This document shows, one piece after another, positions 54,721 through 63,993 of a stretch of 64,000 nucleotides of DNA. The notes below the pieces were generated by a model, which saw nothing but the letters and a program-made list of their open reading frames with translations, was not told the origin of the DNA and searched no databases. A program made the translations under genes and the position numbers. The DNA is from Stenotrophomonas humi (GTDB lineage: Bacteria > Pseudomonadota > Gammaproteobacteria > Xanthomonadales > Xanthomonadaceae). Numbering within the stretch: position 1 is the first letter of the stretch; each line of letters starts with the position of its first letter. The stretch covers positions 1 to 64,000 of the forward strand of contig NZ_LDJI01000028.1 of assembly GCF_001431415.1 (NCBI RefSeq), written 5' to 3'.

Positions 54721-55485
54721 ATGAGCGAATCCCCCTACAAGAGCGGCACCACCCACTTCGGCTTCCGCGATGTACCGGCCAAGGACAAGCAGAAGCTTGT
54801 CGGCCAGGTGTTCACCTCCGTGGCCGACAACTACGACCTGATGAACGACCTGATGAGCCTTGGCATTCATCGGTTGTGGAAGCGTTACTTCGTGGCCACC
54901 GCGCAGGTGAAGCCCGGCGATCGCGCCTTGGACCTGGCTGGCGGTACCGGCGATATCGCGGTGTTGCTGAAGGAGCGTCTGGGCGATGAAGGCAGCGTGG
55001 TGCTGGGCGACATCAACGCCGGCATGCTGTCGGTGGGCCGTGACCGTCTGATCAACCGCGGCCACGTGTCCGGCTTTGACTGGGTGCAGTGCAACGCCGA
55101 GGCGCTGCCGTTCCCGGACCAGAGCTTCGACCTGGTGACCATTTCCTTCGGCCTGCGCAACGTGACCGACAAGGACGCGGCCCTGCGCGAGATGTACCGC
55201 GTGCTCAAGGTCGGTGGCCAGGCGCGTGTGCTGGAGTTCTCCGAAGTGACGCTGGACTGGTTCAAGCCGATCTACGACTTCCATTCGTTCAAGGTGCTGC
55301 CGAAGCTGGGCAAGCTGTTCGCCCGTGGCGACGCTGACAGCTACCAGTACCTGGCTGAAAGCATCCGCAAGCACCCGCCGCAGGAAGCACTGAAGGCGAT
55401 GATGACCGAGGCCGGTTTCGGCCGCTGCCATTACAAGAATCTCAGTGCCGGCATCGTTTCGATCCATTCCGGTTACAAGCTCTGA
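54721..55485 (+). CDS. ubiE: Ubiquinone/menaquinone methyltransferase UbiE
   Basis: A 254-residue SAM-dependent C-methyltransferase for quinone biosynthesis. SAM motif I is LDLAGGTGDIA at 70-80; VLGDINAGML and NAEALPFPDQSFDLVTISFGLRNV follow; the N-terminal FTSVADNYDLMNDLMSLGIHRLWK is the UbiE hallmark. The end SAGIVSIHSGYK is also typical. In an obligate aerobe it should methylate the ubiquinone intermediate. It has its own terminator. Confidence 0.96.
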   Translation: MSESPYKSGTTHFGFRDVPAKDKQKLVGQVFTSVADNYDLMNDLMSLGIHRLWKRYFVATAQVKPGDRALDLAGGTGDIAVLLKERLGDEGSVVLGDINAGMLSVGRDRLINRGHVSGFDWVQCNAEALPFPDQSFDLVTISFGLRNVTDKDAALREMYRVLKVGGQARVLEFSEVTLDWFKPIYDFHSFKVLPKLGKLFARGDADSYQYLAESIRKHPPQEALKAMMTEAGFGRCHYKNLSAGIVSIHSGYKL

Positions 55486-55515
55486 GGTTTCGGTCGAACG
55501 CATGAATGCGGGCAG

Positions 55516-55538
55516 GGAGCGGCGAAAGCCGCTCCTTT
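55516..55538 (+). terminator. Terminator of ubiE
   Basis: Stem GGAGCGGC with GCCGCTCC, a GAAA loop, then TTT and a T-rich stretch, 31 bases after the stop codon. Confidence 0.8.
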
Positions 55539-55632
55539 CGTTTCCGTGCGGGGCGATTCGCCGCAGTGCCGCATCGGGAATGGCCAATCGGGTTTAAAAT
55601 CAGCGGTTGTTCCCTGAACCGGCTCTACATCA

Positions 55633-57588
55633 ATGCGTTCTCCGTTCCTGATGCTGCCCCTGGCCGTGGCGCTTGTCGCCGGTTGTGCCAAAGAACCCGC
55701 TGCGCCCACCGTCGACCCCGTCGCCCAGAAGCCCGCCGCCGCCGTGAATACCGTCAGCCGCAGCCACGATGAAAGTTCCTATGCCGAGCCGGACAAGGTC
55801 GTCATCAAGGATCTGGCGCTGGACCTGAAGGTCGATTTCGACACCAAGCAGATTGGTGGCACCGCCACCTATACGCTGGAGTGGAAGGACAAGGCAGCCA
55901 AGCAGCTGCTGCTCGACACGCGTGAACTGACGGTCGAGAAGGTCGAAGCCGTGGCCGCCGATGGCGCCGCCTCGCCGCTGCAGTTCGCACTGGCGCCGGC
56001 CGACAAGGTGTTCGGCAGCAAGTTGAGCATCGAAACGCCGGAACAGCCGGCCAGCGTGCGCATCACGTATCACACCGCACCGACCGCCTCCGGCCTGCAG
56101 TGGCTGGATCCGTCGATGACCGAAGGCAAGAAGTTGCCCTTCATGTTCAGCCAGTCGCAGGCCATCCACGCGCGTTCGTGGGTGCCGTTGCAGGACACCC
56201 CGAGCGTTCGTTTCACCTACAGCGCCCACGTGACCAGCCGCCCGGACGTGATGGTGCTGATGAGCGCCGACAACGATCCCAAGGCCGCGCGTGATGGCGA
56301 CTACGCCTTCAAGATGCCGCAGCCGATCCCGTCCTACCTGCTGGCCATCGCTGCCGGTGACGTGGTGTTCGAGCCGATCTCCGCACGTTCCGGCGTGTGG
56401 GCCGAGCCGACCATGGTGGCCAAGGCCGCCAAGGAATTCGAAGACACCGAGAAGATGATCGGTGCCGCCGAAAACCTGTACGGCGAATACCGCTGGGGCC
56501 GCTACGACATGCTAGTGCTGCCGCCGTCGTTCCCGTTCGGCGGCATGGAGAACCCGCGCCTGACCTTCGCCACCCCGACCGTGATCGTGGGTGACAAGTC
56601 GCTGGTGTCGCTGGTCGCGCACGAACTGGCGCACAGCTGGTCCGGCAACCTGGTGACCAATGCGAGCTGGAAGGACATCTGGCTCAACGAGGGCTTCACC
56701 ACCTACGTGCAGGGCCGCATCACCGAAGCGCTGTACGGCACGGAAATGGCCGAGATGGAGCGCGAGATCGACCAGACCGATCTGCTCAATGAAGTGAAGG
56801 ACATGAGCCCGGCCGACCAGGCACTGGCACTGCCGCCGCTCAACGAGCGTGATCCGGACGAAGCGCTGAGCAATGTCGCCTACGTCAAGGGCGCCTGGTT
56901 CCTGCAGTTCCTGGAGCAGCGTTTCGGTCGCGAGGTGTTCGATCCGTTCCTGCGCGGCTGGTTCAACGACCATGCGTTCCAGAGCGCCAACACCGACCAG
57001 TTCGTCGCCTACATGCAGAAGAACCTGCTGCCGAAGAATCCCACGGCCGTGACCGAGGCCGAGCTGAAGGCGTGGCTGGAAGAGCCGGGCATCCCGGCGT
57101 TCGCCACCAAGGCGCGTTCGCGCAACTTCGCCGTGGTCGACACCGCACGCATTGCCTTCCTGGGCAGCGAGAACGTGCCTAACGCGCAGGTGACCAACGA
57201 GTGGGGCACGCAGGAATGGGTGCGCTTCATCGATGGCCTGGGCCAGACGTTGCCGGTCGCAAAGATGGCGCAGCTGGACAAGGCATACCACTTCACCGGC
57301 ACGCCGAACGGCGAAATCGCCATGCGCTGGTACCCGCTGGCCATTCGCAGTGGCTACGGCGAAGCACAGGCAGCTGCCGGTGAGTTCATCCAGCGGGTGG
57401 GTCGTCGCAAGCTGATCCTGCCGATCTACGCAGAACTGCTGAAGACGCCGGAAGGTCTGGCCTTCGCCAAGGACGTGTTCGCCAAGGCCAAGCCGGGCTA
57501 CCACCCGATCACCACCGGTTCGGTGGAAGACATGATCGCCAAGGCGGAAGCTGCCGCACCGAAGCAGGACGCAGCGCCGAAGCAGTAA
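55633..57588 (+). CDS. M1-family zinc aminopeptidase lipoprotein
   Basis: A 651-residue peptidase. The N terminus has a lipobox (LVAGC, Cys18), so it is probably anchored in the envelope. The M1 catalytic core has the exopeptidase motif FGGMENP at about 302, zinc site H330-E-L-A-H334 and the third zinc ligand Glu353 in WLNEGF. The N-terminal beta domain (about 45-240) and a C-terminal helical domain resemble the leukotriene A4 hydrolase group. It trims N-terminal residues from peptides outside the cytoplasm. A strong hairpin follows. Confidence 0.92.
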   Translation: MRSPFLMLPLAVALVAGCAKEPAAPTVDPVAQKPAAAVNTVSRSHDESSYAEPDKVVIKDLALDLKVDFDTKQIGGTATYTLEWKDKAAKQLLLDTRELTVEKVEAVAADGAASPLQFALAPADKVFGSKLSIETPEQPASVRITYHTAPTASGLQWLDPSMTEGKKLPFMFSQSQAIHARSWVPLQDTPSVRFTYSAHVTSRPDVMVLMSADNDPKAARDGDYAFKMPQPIPSYLLAIAAGDVVFEPISARSGVWAEPTMVAKAAKEFEDTEKMIGAAENLYGEYRWGRYDMLVLPPSFPFGGMENPRLTFATPTVIVGDKSLVSLVAHELAHSWSGNLVTNASWKDIWLNEGFTTYVQGRITEALYGTEMAEMEREIDQTDLLNEVKDMSPADQALALPPLNERDPDEALSNVAYVKGAWFLQFLEQRFGREVFDPFLRGWFNDHAFQSANTDQFVAYMQKNLLPKNPTAVTEAELKAWLEEPGIPAFATKARSRNFAVVDTARIAFLGSENVPNAQVTNEWGTQEWVRFIDGLGQTLPVAKMAQLDKAYHFTGTPNGEIAMRWYPLAIRSGYGEAQAAAGEFIQRVGRRKLILPIYAELLKTPEGLAFAKDVFAKAKPGYHPITTGSVEDMIAKAEAAAPKQDAAPKQ

Positions 57589-57610
57589 TCGGCCAGGATG
57601 TGAAACAGGA

Positions 57611-57642
57611 CAACGGCGGGCGCAAGCCCGCCGTTGTTGTTT
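57611..57642 (+). terminator. Terminator of the M1 peptidase gene
   Basis: Stem CAACGGCGGGC with GCCCGCCGTTG, GCAA loop, then a T-rich tail (TTGTTTGTATTGTTT). Confidence 0.85.
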
Positions 57643-57796
57643 GTATTGTTTCCACTTCAGTGGATGCTTCGTTCCGGCGTCGCTTTGACCACCGCTTTTC
57701 TTGCTTCGCTTTGTTGTTGCTGTCCTTCCTGTGCCTTCGTCCTCGCCTGCGCGGAAATGACGGAACTCAACAGCGAAAAACAGAAAGCAAAAAGAC

Positions 57797-59119
57797 TCAC
57801 TTGCCAGTCTTCCCCGCAGCAGCCGGCAAGCCCTTCAACACCGACTTGTCGATCTTTGCCGCCACACCCACGCTGCGACCTGCAAGGTTGGCCACGCTGT
57901 ACTGCACTGCCACGCCCATCACCTGGGTAGCCTGCGACATATCCAGGTCATAGGACTGGCGCAACCACTGCAGCATCCCCGAAGTTGCCAGGCGGAGTGC
58001 ATCATCGCTGGAACCACCTTGGCCCAAGGTCATGATCTGTGTCGGCGATTCCACGCGCGGTGTGGCGATGGAGTGCTTCTTGATCAGTTCAACCTGCACG
58101 ACCACATCCAATGATGTCTCCAGCGCCCATTGACTGGTTTCACCATCGCCCTGCAACGCATGGCCATCTCCCAGATACAACAACGCACCCGGCTGCTGCA
58201 CCTGAAGATAAACCGTATTGCCTTGGACCACGGCGTTGAAATCCATGTTGCCGCCGAAATCGCTGGTGTCGCCGGTGGAGAAGGGCGGGTAGCCAAAACC
58301 GGGGGCAACGGCGAGACCGCCGAGCATGGGTTTGACCGGAATTTCAAAATTGTTCAATGCGCCGCTCGCCCCCTGCGGTCGCGCCATGCCGCGCACGCGA
58401 TCCAGTTCCCAGCGAACGGGGTTGCCCAGCGCCGAGGTTTCGGTGGCGATGCGCGGCGTCTTCAGGCGGCCGACGATCCCGTCAAGGCTGTCGGCGTAGT
58501 CGCGGTTGAGCTTGAGTGAGTTGATGGTGATCGCCAGCGTATCGCCGGGCTCGGCGCCGGCGACGAAGAACGGCCCAACCTGCGGATTGCCGAACAACGC
58601 ACGGGTGATGCCTTTCTCATCCACACCGCCGGAATCCAGTGTCCTGGTCTGCACCGAATCGCCCGGCCATATCACCAGTACCGGCGCACGGTCCGCGTTG
58701 AAGGTGTTGGAATAGTCGGTCGGCGTGAAGGTGTGCAGTCGTGGTGCGGCTGCCGCTCGCGAGGGCACACGCCATGCGCTGAATGCATGCGCCGCGCGCG
58801 CACTGCGGTTGTTGGTGTCGGGTTGATCGCTGCGGCCCTGCATGCGCGCGTCATCGATGCGGCCATCAAAGTGGTAGACCTGCCCATCACTTTCCGTTGC
58901 CGTGAACTGCAGTTGCTTGCCGGTCAGCACACCGGTTACGGGCGCGCTGTCCAGGGTGCCTGCGACCTGCTTGCCCTGTATATCCAACGTCAAGGTCTGG
59001 TAGTTGGTGTTGCCCCACAGATCGGTTGCCACGATCCATTGATCGGCGGCAAGGGCGTTCAGTGGCAGTGCAAGCAGCAGCGGTGAAAGCAACTTCCAGG
59101 AAGTAGGCACGTAGAGCAT
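57797..59119 (-). CDS. Acetamidase/formamidase family protein, exported
   Basis: A 440-residue protein with a signal peptide (LLSPLLLALPLNALAA). After a 100-residue N-terminal beta domain, the FmdA_AmdA fold spans about 165-410: APVLVIWPGDSVQTRTLDSGG, PQVGPFFVAGAEPGDTLAITINSLKLNRD, PVKPMLGGLAVAPGFG, FGGNMDFNAVVQGNTVYLQVQQPGALLYLGDGHALQGDGET. Members hydrolyse formamide or acetamide with a metal; an exported form with an extra N-domain is unusual and the substrate is unknown. The start at 59119 is placed at the signal peptide; longer frames upstream look unlike protein. Confidence 0.82.
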   Translation of the reverse strand: MLYVPTSWKLLSPLLLALPLNALAADQWIVATDLWGNTNYQTLTLDIQGKQVAGTLDSAPVTGVLTGKQLQFTATESDGQVYHFDGRIDDARMQGRSDQPDTNNRSARAAHAFSAWRVPSRAAAAPRLHTFTPTDYSNTFNADRAPVLVIWPGDSVQTRTLDSGGVDEKGITRALFGNPQVGPFFVAGAEPGDTLAITINSLKLNRDYADSLDGIVGRLKTPRIATETSALGNPVRWELDRVRGMARPQGASGALNNFEIPVKPMLGGLAVAPGFGYPPFSTGDTSDFGGNMDFNAVVQGNTVYLQVQQPGALLYLGDGHALQGDGETSQWALETSLDVVVQVELIKKHSIATPRVESPTQIMTLGQGGSSDDALRLATSGMLQWLRQSYDLDMSQATQVMGVAVQYSVANLAGRSVGVAAKIDKSVLKGLPAAAGKTGK

Positions 59120-59308
59120 CTGCGTTAGGGCCCCGAGGGCGTTGCCGCAGTGTAGGGACGGCCTTGTGACCGCCGCAGTGTCATAGGTAACGCGGTCAGG
59201 TGAGGCTGATGGGGGCTGTCGTTGGTTCAACGAAGCCCGGACTTTGTCGCTCGGCTTGTCGGTTGAATGAAGCAGCGGAGGCGTCCGTCTTTCACTGGGC
59301 CTGTGAAC

Positions 59309-59935
59309 TCAGGGCTTGAGTGCGCGCAGTGCCAGGAACATGTCCACGCAGTCGTGCATCAACTGCTGCTGTGCGGCCTCGTCCAGCGGTGGCTGGCCCA
59401 GTGTGATCTGCGGCCAGAACGCGAACGCCTTGACCATGCCCTGCAGCTGATGGGCCGCATCGGCCGGTGCGATGTCGGTACGCAGACGGCCATCGGCCTG
59501 CGCCGCACGCATCCAGGTAGTCATGCCTTCTTCCTTCTCGGCGAGCTTGTCCATCATGGCGCGTGCGCGCTCCGGCGCATGCACCAGTTCGGCGATGGCC
59601 ACGCGCGAGAGATCGATGAAGCTGGGATCGCTGAGCAGGCGCAGCTTCTGCGCCAGGAAGGCGAGCAGTTGCTCACGCAGCGGCCGGGCCGGTTCGTAAC
59701 TCACGTTTTCCAACGCGCGGCTGGCTTCCCAGAGCTGCCACAGGATGGCGGTGAACAGCTCGTCCTTGCTGCTGAAGTGGTTGTAGACCGTGCGCTTGGA
59801 CACCTCGGCGGTGGCGGCGATGCGGTCCATGCTGGTGCCGGCGAAACCGAACGCGCGGAACTCGGCGACCGCCGCCTTCAGGATGGCGGCGCGCTTGCGG
59901 TCGGTGAGGCGGGCAGGGCGGCTGGAGGCAGTCAT
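59309..59935 (-). CDS. TetR-family transcriptional regulator
   Basis: A 208-residue regulator with an HTH at about 17-60 (AAILKAAVAEFRAFGFAGTSMDRIAATAEVSKRTVYNHFSSKDELF) and an AefR-like C-terminal domain. It is divergent from the MBL-fold gene across 79 bases that hold three copies of AGTnTACTT, so it probably represses both. The ligand is unknown. Start MTASSRPARL is preceded by GGTGG. Confidence 0.88.
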   Translation of the reverse strand: MTASSRPARLTDRKRAAILKAAVAEFRAFGFAGTSMDRIAATAEVSKRTVYNHFSSKDELFTAILWQLWEASRALENVSYEPARPLREQLLAFLAQKLRLLSDPSFIDLSRVAIAELVHAPERARAMMDKLAEKEEGMTTWMRAAQADGRLRTDIAPADAAHQLQGMVKAFAFWPQITLGQPPLDEAAQQQLMHDCVDMFLALRALKP

Positions 59936-59955
59936 GCCACCATTTTACACCGTTC

Positions 59956-59998
59956 AGTTTACTTTCCGGAAAATGGAAGTAGACTCGCAAGTGTACTT
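59956..59998. promoter_or_regulatory. Candidate TetR operator: three AGTnTACTT half-sites
   Basis: AGTTTACTT (59956-59964), its inverted match AAGTAGACT (59977-59985) and AGTGTACTT (59990-59998) lie in the 79-base gap between the divergent TetR and MBL-fold genes. The first two form an inverted repeat with a 12-base spacer. Such placing would let one repressor control both promoters. Inference from pattern and position. Confidence 0.6.
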
Positions 59999-60014
59999 TT
60001 CAGGGCAAGCCCCG

Positions 60015-61112
60015 ATGAAGCGTCGCCTGCCACGTTTTCTCCTTCTTCTTACGGTGTTGATCGCCATGTCCATTGGCCTGCTGAACTGCGGTGCGCATCC
60101 GGCCGCCGCCTATGACCATTCGCCGCAGTTCAGCGATGGCCGCTTCCACAATCCGGTCGCCAAGACCTCGTTGGGCTTCGGCCGTACGGTCGGGGCGCTG
60201 TGGCGGTTCCTGTTCGACAAGCCGGCCGATGCCAGCCCGCAGGCGCCGATTCCGGTGCAGTCGCTGACCCGACAGGCGTTGCTGGACGCACCGGATGACA
60301 GCCTGTGGCGGCTCGGGCACTCCACCATGCTGCTCAAGCTGGATGGCCATTTCTGGCTGACCGACCCGGTGTTTTCCGAGCGTGTCTCGCCGATGTCGTT
60401 CATGGGCCCCAAGCGTTTCCACGCGCCGCCGCTGTCCATCGACGCATTGCCGCCGATCACCGGCGTGATCATTTCCCACGACCACTACGATCACCTCGAC
60501 CACGCTGCGGTCATGGCGCTGGCACCGAAGGTGCAGCATTTCGTGACCGCGCTGGGCGTTGGTGATCGCTTGATCGGCTGGGGCATACCGGCAGCCAAGG
60601 TGACGCAGCTGGACTGGTGGCAGGAAGCGCGGGTGGAGGGGCTGAAGGTTGTCGCGACTCCGGCGCAGCATTTCTCCGGGCGTGGTCTGTCCGATGGCAA
60701 CCGCACGCTGTGGGCGTCGTGGGTGATCGATACCGGCCGCACCCGCATCTTCTTCAGTGGCGACAGCGGCTACTTCGATGGCTTCGCGCGGATTGGTGAA
60801 CGTTACGGCCCGTTCGACCTGAGCATGATCGAGACCGGTGCCTATGATGCCGACTGGCCCGATGTGCACATGCAGCCCGAGCAGAGCCTGCAGGCGCATC
60901 TGGACGTACGCGGCAGGGTGCTGATGCCGATCCACAACGGTACGTTTGATCTGGCCCTGCATCCATGGACCGAGCCGTTCGAGCGGATCACGGCGTTGGC
61001 TGCAGCGCAGGGTGTTGCGTTGACCGCACCGCAGATGGGCGAGCGTCTGGACATCAGGACGCCGGCGCCCTCGACGCATTGGTGGCGCCAAGGGCTCCTG
61101 ACAGGGGAATGA
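60015..61112 (+). CDS. MBL-fold hydrolase (NAPE-PLD/lactonase-like), exported
   Basis: A 365-residue metallo-beta-lactamase-fold enzyme with an N-terminal membrane or signal segment (FLLLLTVLIAMSIGLLNCGA; LLNC may be a lipobox). Metal site: H155-D-H-Y-D-H160 and His163, plus TPAQHFSGRG, FSGDSGYF and HNGTFDLALHPW blocks. This pattern fits the NAPE-phospholipase D-like/UlaG group that cleaves phosphodiesters or lactones; the substrate is unknown. The start at 60015 keeps the operator repeats upstream of the coding part. Its divergent TetR partner probably represses it. Confidence 0.87.
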   Translation: MKRRLPRFLLLLTVLIAMSIGLLNCGAHPAAAYDHSPQFSDGRFHNPVAKTSLGFGRTVGALWRFLFDKPADASPQAPIPVQSLTRQALLDAPDDSLWRLGHSTMLLKLDGHFWLTDPVFSERVSPMSFMGPKRFHAPPLSIDALPPITGVIISHDHYDHLDHAAVMALAPKVQHFVTALGVGDRLIGWGIPAAKVTQLDWWQEARVEGLKVVATPAQHFSGRGLSDGNRTLWASWVIDTGRTRIFFSGDSGYFDGFARIGERYGPFDLSMIETGAYDADWPDVHMQPEQSLQAHLDVRGRVLMPIHNGTFDLALHPWTEPFERITALAAAQGVALTAPQMGERLDIRTPAPSTHWWRQGLLTGE

Positions 61113-61290
61113 GGGCAGGGGATGGGCGACAGGGTTTTCGATGGCATCAAGAGCCACACAGACAACGCACTGCAAACGAGTCTTCCCTCCATCACCACGC
61201 TTCCCGGGCACAAGCAATCCAGCGCATGGATGTTTAAAGTGGACGCCGTCGCGCGGCCAGGCGTCGCGCCCGTTTCCATGGAGCAGTCTG

Positions 61291-62025
61291 ATGAAACCTT
61301 TGATCCTTGGCGCCTTGTGCGTCGTCGCCCTGGCCGCGTGCAGCAACCCGGAGGCCGAGCGGCAGCAGCAGGAAGCCATTGCCGCACAGGAACGCGCCAA
61401 GCGTGAGGCGGATGCCGAGGGAATCGGCAAGCTGTACGACGCGGCGGTGAACGGTGCGGACTGGGAAAAGGCAAAGATCCACGGCGCGTCGTTGATGGAT
61501 CAGTTCCCTGATTCGGAAGCGGCAAAGCGCATCGAGCCGGGCTTTGCCGAAGTGAAAGAGAAAGCCGATGCATCGCGTGAGCTGCGTCGCATGCAGGCAC
61601 TGTGGAATTACAACCAGGTGCCGGTGAAGGGCGGCACGCAGCGCTCGGCGGCGATCTACAGCAAGGACCGTGTCGATGTGGATGGCAGCCCGGCCAAGCA
61701 GGTGAATCTGGTGTTCCGCGATCACCCCGAGTGGAAGCGCCATGCCTATCTGGTGCTGCAGAGCAGTGACTTCGCCAAGGACTGCTATCGCAGCTGCCAG
61801 GTCAAGGTGAGCGTGGATGGCGGTGCTGCGCGCCCCATGGCCGCCAATCGCCCGGACACCGACGAAGCCATCGCCATGTTCATCGTCGACAACCGTGGCC
61901 TGTGGCGTCAGGCGCGCCGGGCGAAGGTCATCGAGATCGAGTTCCCGGTGAAGGCGGGCGGCACCCGCAAGGCGGTATTCGAGGTTGGCGGCCTGGACGG
62001 CAACCAGATGCCGAACTGGGATTGA
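61291..62025 (+). CDS. Lipoprotein of unknown function
   Basis: A 244-residue lipoprotein with lipobox L-A-A-C, Cys17 and a GGAG ribosome site. The next 70 residues are helical and charged (NPEAERQQQEAIAAQERAKREADAEG, then a tetratricopeptide-like DWEKAKIHGASLMDQFPDSEAAKRI). The C-terminal part looks beta-rich (SAAIYSKDRVDVDGSPAKQVNLVFRDHPEWKRHAYLVLQSSDF) with CYRSC. I recognise no family. It lies five bases before the HAD gene and may form an operon with it. Confidence 0.7.
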   Translation: MKPLILGALCVVALAACSNPEAERQQQEAIAAQERAKREADAEGIGKLYDAAVNGADWEKAKIHGASLMDQFPDSEAAKRIEPGFAEVKEKADASRELRRMQALWNYNQVPVKGGTQRSAAIYSKDRVDVDGSPAKQVNLVFRDHPEWKRHAYLVLQSSDFAKDCYRSCQVKVSVDGGAARPMAANRPDTDEAIAMFIVDNRGLWRQARRAKVIEIEFPVKAGGTRKAVFEVGGLDGNQMPNWD

Positions 62026-62030
62026 GCCGG

Positions 62031-62678
62031 GTGATCAATGCCGTGGAACACGCCGCCGCGATCAGCGCGGTGGGCAACAGCCGCCACTGGGTTTTCGACA
62101 TGGACGGCACGTTGACCGAGCCGGTGCATGACTTCGCATTGATCCGTCGCGAGCTGGGCGTACCGGCCGAGTCCGACATCCTGCAGCATCTGGCCACCCT
62201 GCCTGCGCAGCAGGCGGCACAGAGCCATGCATGGCTGATGGAACACGAACATGCGCTGGCGCTGGCGGCAACGCCGGCACCGGGCGCGGTGGCGCTGATC
62301 CGCGCGCTGCAGGCCGCCGGTTGCCGGCTTGGCATCCTCACCCGCAATGCGCGTGAACTGGCGCAGGTGACGCTGGCGGCGATTGGTCTGGACGATTGCT
62401 TTGCAGCGCAGGAGGTCATCGGTCGCTGGGAAGTTGCACCCAAGCCTTCACCGGCCGGCCTGCAGTTCTTCGTCGAGCGTTGGAAGGTGGCGCCTGCGGC
62501 GATGCGCATGGTCGGCGATCACTACTACGACCTGGCCACCGCACACGCGGCGGGCGTGCCGGGTGTGCTGGTCAATCAGCCCGGCGATCCGTGGCCGGGC
62601 ATGGCACGCTGGCAGGTGCGTGATTGCGCCGAGCTGTTGGAGTGCTGGTGCAGCAGCAGCGCGGTGATCGCGCGGTAG
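62031..62678 (+). CDS. HAD-superfamily phosphatase (phosphoglycolate phosphatase-like)
   Basis: A 215-residue soluble hydrolase starting at GTG, five bases after the lipoprotein gene. HAD motif I is D23-M-D25-G-T (nucleophile Asp23), motif II Thr in GILTRNAR, motif III Lys in VAPKPSPAG and motif IV GDHYYDLATAHAAG. The helical cap lies after motif I. It fits the HAD-IA group that cleaves small phosphates; phosphoglycolate or pyrophosphate-type substrates are possible but not shown. Confidence 0.88.
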   Translation: MINAVEHAAAISAVGNSRHWVFDMDGTLTEPVHDFALIRRELGVPAESDILQHLATLPAQQAAQSHAWLMEHEHALALAATPAPGAVALIRALQAAGCRLGILTRNARELAQVTLAAIGLDDCFAAQEVIGRWEVAPKPSPAGLQFFVERWKVAPAAMRMVGDHYYDLATAHAAGVPGVLVNQPGDPWPGMARWQVRDCAELLECWCSSSAVIAR

Positions 62679-62740
62679 CAAGTGACGCTCGCCTTGCGAG
62701 TGGTGCTGCCTGCTCTTTGCGACATCGATCGACAAACAAA

Positions 62741-62766
62741 AAACGGCGCCGAGGCGCCGTTTTTCC
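62741..62766. terminator. Bidirectional terminator
   Basis: A stem (ACGGCGC with GCGCCGT and a short loop) flanked by A runs on the left and T runs on the right. It sits between the convergent HAD and PfkB-family genes and can end both. Confidence 0.85.
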
Positions 62767-62785
62767 TGCATCAATCCGGCAACGC

Positions 62786-63718
62786 TCAGAGCGAATAGCC
62801 GAACTGCTGCTTGAACTGGTCATTGAACTCGGCGAAGTCAAAGCGCTGGTTCTGGGTGCCGGGGTGTTCGACTTTCAGTGCGCCCATCAGGTTGCCCATG
62901 CGGCCGATGGTCAGCCAGTCGTAGCCCTTCTCGATGCCGAAGATCAGGCCAGCGCGGAATGCGTCGCCGCAACCGGTCGGATCCACCACGCGGCGCTCAT
63001 GCGCCGGCGGGATGTCATAGCTCTTTTCCGGAGTGTGGATGATCGCGCCACGCGGGCCCTGGGTAGTGATGTAGGCCTTGGTCCGGGCGACGATGTCGGT
63101 TTCGCTCCAGCCGGTGCGTTCCTGCAGCAGGTTGGACTCGTAATCGTTGACCACCACGTAGTCGGCCTGCTCGATGAACTGGCGCAGTTCCGGGCCGTTG
63201 AACAGCGGCAGAGCCTGGCCCGGGTCGAAGATGAAGGGAATGCCGCACTCCAGGAACTCGGCGGCGTTCTGGATCATGCCCTCGCGGCCGTCCGGCGCAA
63301 CGATGCCGAAGCTGACGCCCGGCACGTCCTTCACGTGGTTGTCGTGCGAACGCATCATCGCGCCCGGGTGGAAGGCGGTGATCTGGTTGTTGTCGTGGTC
63401 GGTGGTGATGAAGCACTGCGGGGTGAACATGTCCTCCAGCACCCGCACCTGGCTCAGGTCGATGCCCATCCGCTCGAAGTGTTCCCGGTAGGGGCCGAAA
63501 TCCTGGCCCACGGTGCCCATCGGAATCGGGCTGCCGCCCAGCAGTTTCAGGTTGTAGGCGATATTGCCGGCGCAGCCGCCCAGTTCGCGGCGCATGCGCG
63601 GCACCAGGAACGACACGTTCAGGATGTGCACCTTGTCCGGCAGGATGTGGTTCTTGAACTGGTCCGGGAACACCATGATGGTGTCAAAGGCAAGGGAACC
63701 ACAGATCAAAGCGGACAT
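62786..63718 (-). CDS. PfkB-family kinase, probable adenosine kinase
   Basis: A 310-residue kinase of the ribokinase/PfkB family. The first signature is LGGCAGNIAYNLKLLGG near 47-63; the second is DPTGCGDAFRAGLIFG, with the catalytic Asp in GCGDAF. SLAFDTIMVFPDQFKNHI at the start matches Xanthomonadaceae proteins usually called adenosine kinase. It would phosphorylate adenosine to AMP in purine salvage; other nucleosides or sugars remain possible. The start at 63718 gives the usual MSALICGSLAFD. Monocistronic with a shared terminator. Confidence 0.85.
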   Translation of the reverse strand: MSALICGSLAFDTIMVFPDQFKNHILPDKVHILNVSFLVPRMRRELGGCAGNIAYNLKLLGGSPIPMGTVGQDFGPYREHFERMGIDLSQVRVLEDMFTPQCFITTDHDNNQITAFHPGAMMRSHDNHVKDVPGVSFGIVAPDGREGMIQNAAEFLECGIPFIFDPGQALPLFNGPELRQFIEQADYVVVNDYESNLLQERTGWSETDIVARTKAYITTQGPRGAIIHTPEKSYDIPPAHERRVVDPTGCGDAFRAGLIFGIEKGYDWLTIGRMGNLMGALKVEHPGTQNQRFDFAEFNDQFKQQFGYSL

Positions 63719-63993
63719 CGCGAACAGGCCTATGCGAAAAAGGGGAAGTCGCCGCCATGCACGCGCAGGCGGTGCGGCGCGATTCGCGCCAAAGCGCATA
63801 AGGTTACCGGCTGCAACGGCGCACGGCCAGAACTGAATCTGTACGTTGGCCGTGGGAAAGGGTGTGAGGGCCCGAATTTACAAGGATTCTCCTTGCTCGG
63901 GCCATGGTGGGTTGATAGGCTAACCGCCCTCAATTTCTGCCCATTTTTTCGCCAACCGGCGTGGGCACGACACCCCTCAGGATCACTTCCCAG

